The position numbers and the translations under genes were made by a program. The notes under the pieces are model-generated. The model saw only the letters and a program-made list of their open reading frames with translations, made no database searches and was not told the origin of the DNA. A DNA stretch of 7,956 bases from Planctomycetota bacterium. Its GTDB lineage: Bacteria; Planctomycetota; UBA1135; JALUZX01. Shown piece after piece: positions 6,813-7,956 of this stretch. The stretch is from the NCBI GenBank assembly GCA_027011425.1, contig JALUZX010000501.1:1-7956 (forward strand), given 5' to 3'. Position 1 is the stretch's first letter. Each line of letters starts with the position of its first letter.

Positions 6813-6820
6813 TCCTTCCC
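6813..6820 (-). promoter_or_regulatory. ribosome binding site of serpin A
   Basis: GGGAAGGA on the minus strand ends 5 bases before ATG 6807. It is too close to serve ATG 6813 and too far downstream for GTG 6855. It sets the protein start just before the signal peptide. Confidence 0.6.
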
Positions 6821-6869
6821 AAAATAGAAAACACTTCGCCCAAAGCCGCATTCACTTTTTTTATAAATA

Positions 6870-7598
6870 TTATTTTTTTATTCGTTCCCTTATTTTTTCC
6901 AGCTGGATCTCCCTATCTTTTTCGTCATTCGCCTTTTTTTCCCCTTTGCCCCAAGGATATGGGTCCTTTAAATCTTTTCCCTTATATACCTTTGTATCAT
7001 ATGGAAATGGTGGGAAGACTAATCCCTTTGGCCACGCTGTAGAAACAATATAAAACCTCCCATCCTCAACTATCCCTAGGCCCCCATAAACCCAATTCCT
7101 TCCTGGCGTTTCAACTTCTTTGTTTAGATCACCCTTGACTCTTTTCCTTGCCAATAATTCCTGCAAAAGATCACCTGTAATGCAACAATCTGCACAGCAA
7201 ACAAGTACCACAATTCTTGTGTACCCCGCCGGACAGAGTTCAACTATATCCGCAACATCTTTAGCTACGCCTTTATAATATTTTTTCATACACCTTGATA
7301 CAGATGGCGTTGATGGACCCTTTTCCCCCTTTCCTTCGGCCCCCTCGCAAATTTCTCCACCATGAGGGCCATATACCACCATTTGCAAGAATTTCCAACG
7401 TCCGCCCCTCATCGGCAACTTTATCTTAGCCAAAACGTGCCAATCACCCATTCGATCTTTGTAAACAATAATTCCTCCTTCCTCGTCTTTTTCAATTGCC
7501 CTTTTTGCATTTTCTAACCCATTCATAAGCATAATCGGGTCAAATATTGGCCCGTTGGGTCCACCAGGATCAAATGGATCCAACCTAACGAATGTAAA
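6870..7598 (-). other. Variable toxin tip of module 1 (predicted Cys peptidase domain)
   Basis: This is the AT-rich part after the Rhs core. Candidate active residues are the His of GPHG (codon 7362-7364) and the Cys of VLVC (codon 7197-7199), each at the end of a predicted strand and separated by a helix around CMKKYYKGVAKDVADIV. Cysteines cluster in CCADCC, so alternatives such as metal or disulfide roles are open. No named toxin family is recognised with certainty. Confidence 0.5.
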
Positions 7599-7956
7599 AT
7601 CTCCTGTGGAATCCCAAAAATGTCCAGGGGAGGAACCTACATACCCATACCCATTGCCCCAGTTGGCGGGGTCGCCCCAGAGGCCGATGGGGTCGTAGGT
7701 GAGGAAGCGGCCGAGGGTGGGGTGGTACCAGCGGTTGCGGTAGTAGAGGAGGCCTGTGGCGGGGTCGTGGGTGCGGCCGGTGTATCCGTAATCGTTGTGG
7801 ACCTGGGTGGCGCTCCGGGGGGCCCAGTCGGCGGCGTAGACGCGGCGCTTTCCGTAGGGGTCGTAGATGTAGCGCTCCTGGACGGCGCCGTTGGCGTCCA
7901 GGACGGCCCGGACGGTCCCCTGGTGGCCCAGGAGGTAGGTGTAGCGGGTCCAGTGA
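6870..7956 (-). CDS. Rhs protein 3' end with predicted caspase-like tip (module 1), partial
   Basis: The minus frame is open from the right edge to TAA 6870-6872, giving 361 residues of an Rhs protein that continues outside the window. The core part reads YTYLLGHQGTVRAV, RYIYDPYGKRRVY, TGLLYYRNRWYHPTLGRF, then DPIGLWGDPANWG. At the tip boundary the family motif DPxGL is replaced by DSTGD (7599-7613), although alignment to the second Rhs gene is gap-free there. The tip (from 7598, 242 residues) shares its whole plan with the module 2 tip: DPFDP, EGGI, WKFLQMVVYGPHG with His at 7362-7364, KGPSTP, RIVVLVCCADCCIT with the candidate Cys at 7197-7199, and KVYKGKDL. It ends in a highly charged helix, ERIKK. 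A TTG at 7581-7583 in the tip is not a sensible start because Rhs coding runs straight through it. Serpin A follows after 62 bases. This is the best candidate for the full-length, expressed member of the array. Confidence 0.87.
   Translation of the reverse strand, partial: HWTRYTYLLGHQGTVRAVLDANGAVQERYIYDPYGKRRVYAADWAPRSATQVHNDYGYTGRTHDPATGLLYYRNRWYHPTLGRFLTYDPIGLWGDPANWGNGYGYVGSSPGHFWDSTGDFTFVRLDPFDPGGPNGPIFDPIMLMNGLENAKRAIEKDEEGGIIVYKDRMGDWHVLAKIKLPMRGGRWKFLQMVVYGPHGGEICEGAEGKGEKGPSTPSVSRCMKKYYKGVAKDVADIVELCPAGYTRIVVLVCCADCCITGDLLQELLARKRVKGDLNKEVETPGRNWVYGGLGIVEDGRFYIVSTAWPKGLVFPPFPYDTKVYKGKDLKDPYPWGKGEKKANDEKDREIQLEKIRERIKK
7686..7956. repeat. Rhs core repeat, copy in module 1
   Basis: Partner of 3841-4111, at a fixed offset of 3845 bases. 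The similarity runs to the window edge, so the repeat is longer than shown. Confidence 0.85.

Overview
The window is an accessory locus built from tandem Rhs-type toxin-tip modules, all read on the minus strand (right to left). I count three. (1) The 3' end of an Rhs gene that enters from beyond base 7956 and stops at 6870, followed by serpin A (6807-5209). (2) An N-terminally truncated Rhs gene (5103-2959), followed by serpin B (2856-1285). (3) A further Rhs core fragment (690 to beyond base 1) that runs out of the left edge. A decayed IS21-family istB end and a hairpin terminator, both on the plus strand, lie between modules 2 and 3. I see no tRNA, rRNA or CRISPR.

The Rhs cores are nearly identical between modules: my hand count is about 16 differences in 271 bases for 3841-4111 against 7686-7956. 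The C-terminal tips and the serpins have diverged strongly. Composition changes sharply at the join. The cores are GC-rich, while the tips and serpins are clearly more AT-rich. This is the layout expected of polymorphic toxins with exchangeable tips and orphan tip/partner cassettes.

The most interesting reading concerns function. Both tips share a predicted strand-GPHG / helix / strand-Cys pattern, with one His and one Cys in matching places. That resembles caspase/CHAT-like (clan CD) cysteine peptidases. Each tip is followed directly by a signal-peptide-bearing serpin, a protease-inhibitor family some of whose members inhibit caspases. The hypothesis is that these are Rhs peptidase toxins with serpins as cognate inhibitors (immunity proteins). 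The tip assignment is inference; the serpin assignment is solid.

Other odd points: a 180-bp near-palindromic element inserted in frame into the third Rhs core; loss of the DPxGL cleavage motif in the first Rhs; one serpin hinge that looks inhibitory and one that does not; HEAT-like C-terminal extensions on both serpins; and an A AAA AAA slippery heptamer at the first Rhs stop codon that is in frame with serpin A after a -1 shift.

The organism is a bacterium with export signal peptides and Rhs expansions, probably with a diderm envelope. The phylum cannot be told from this sequence.
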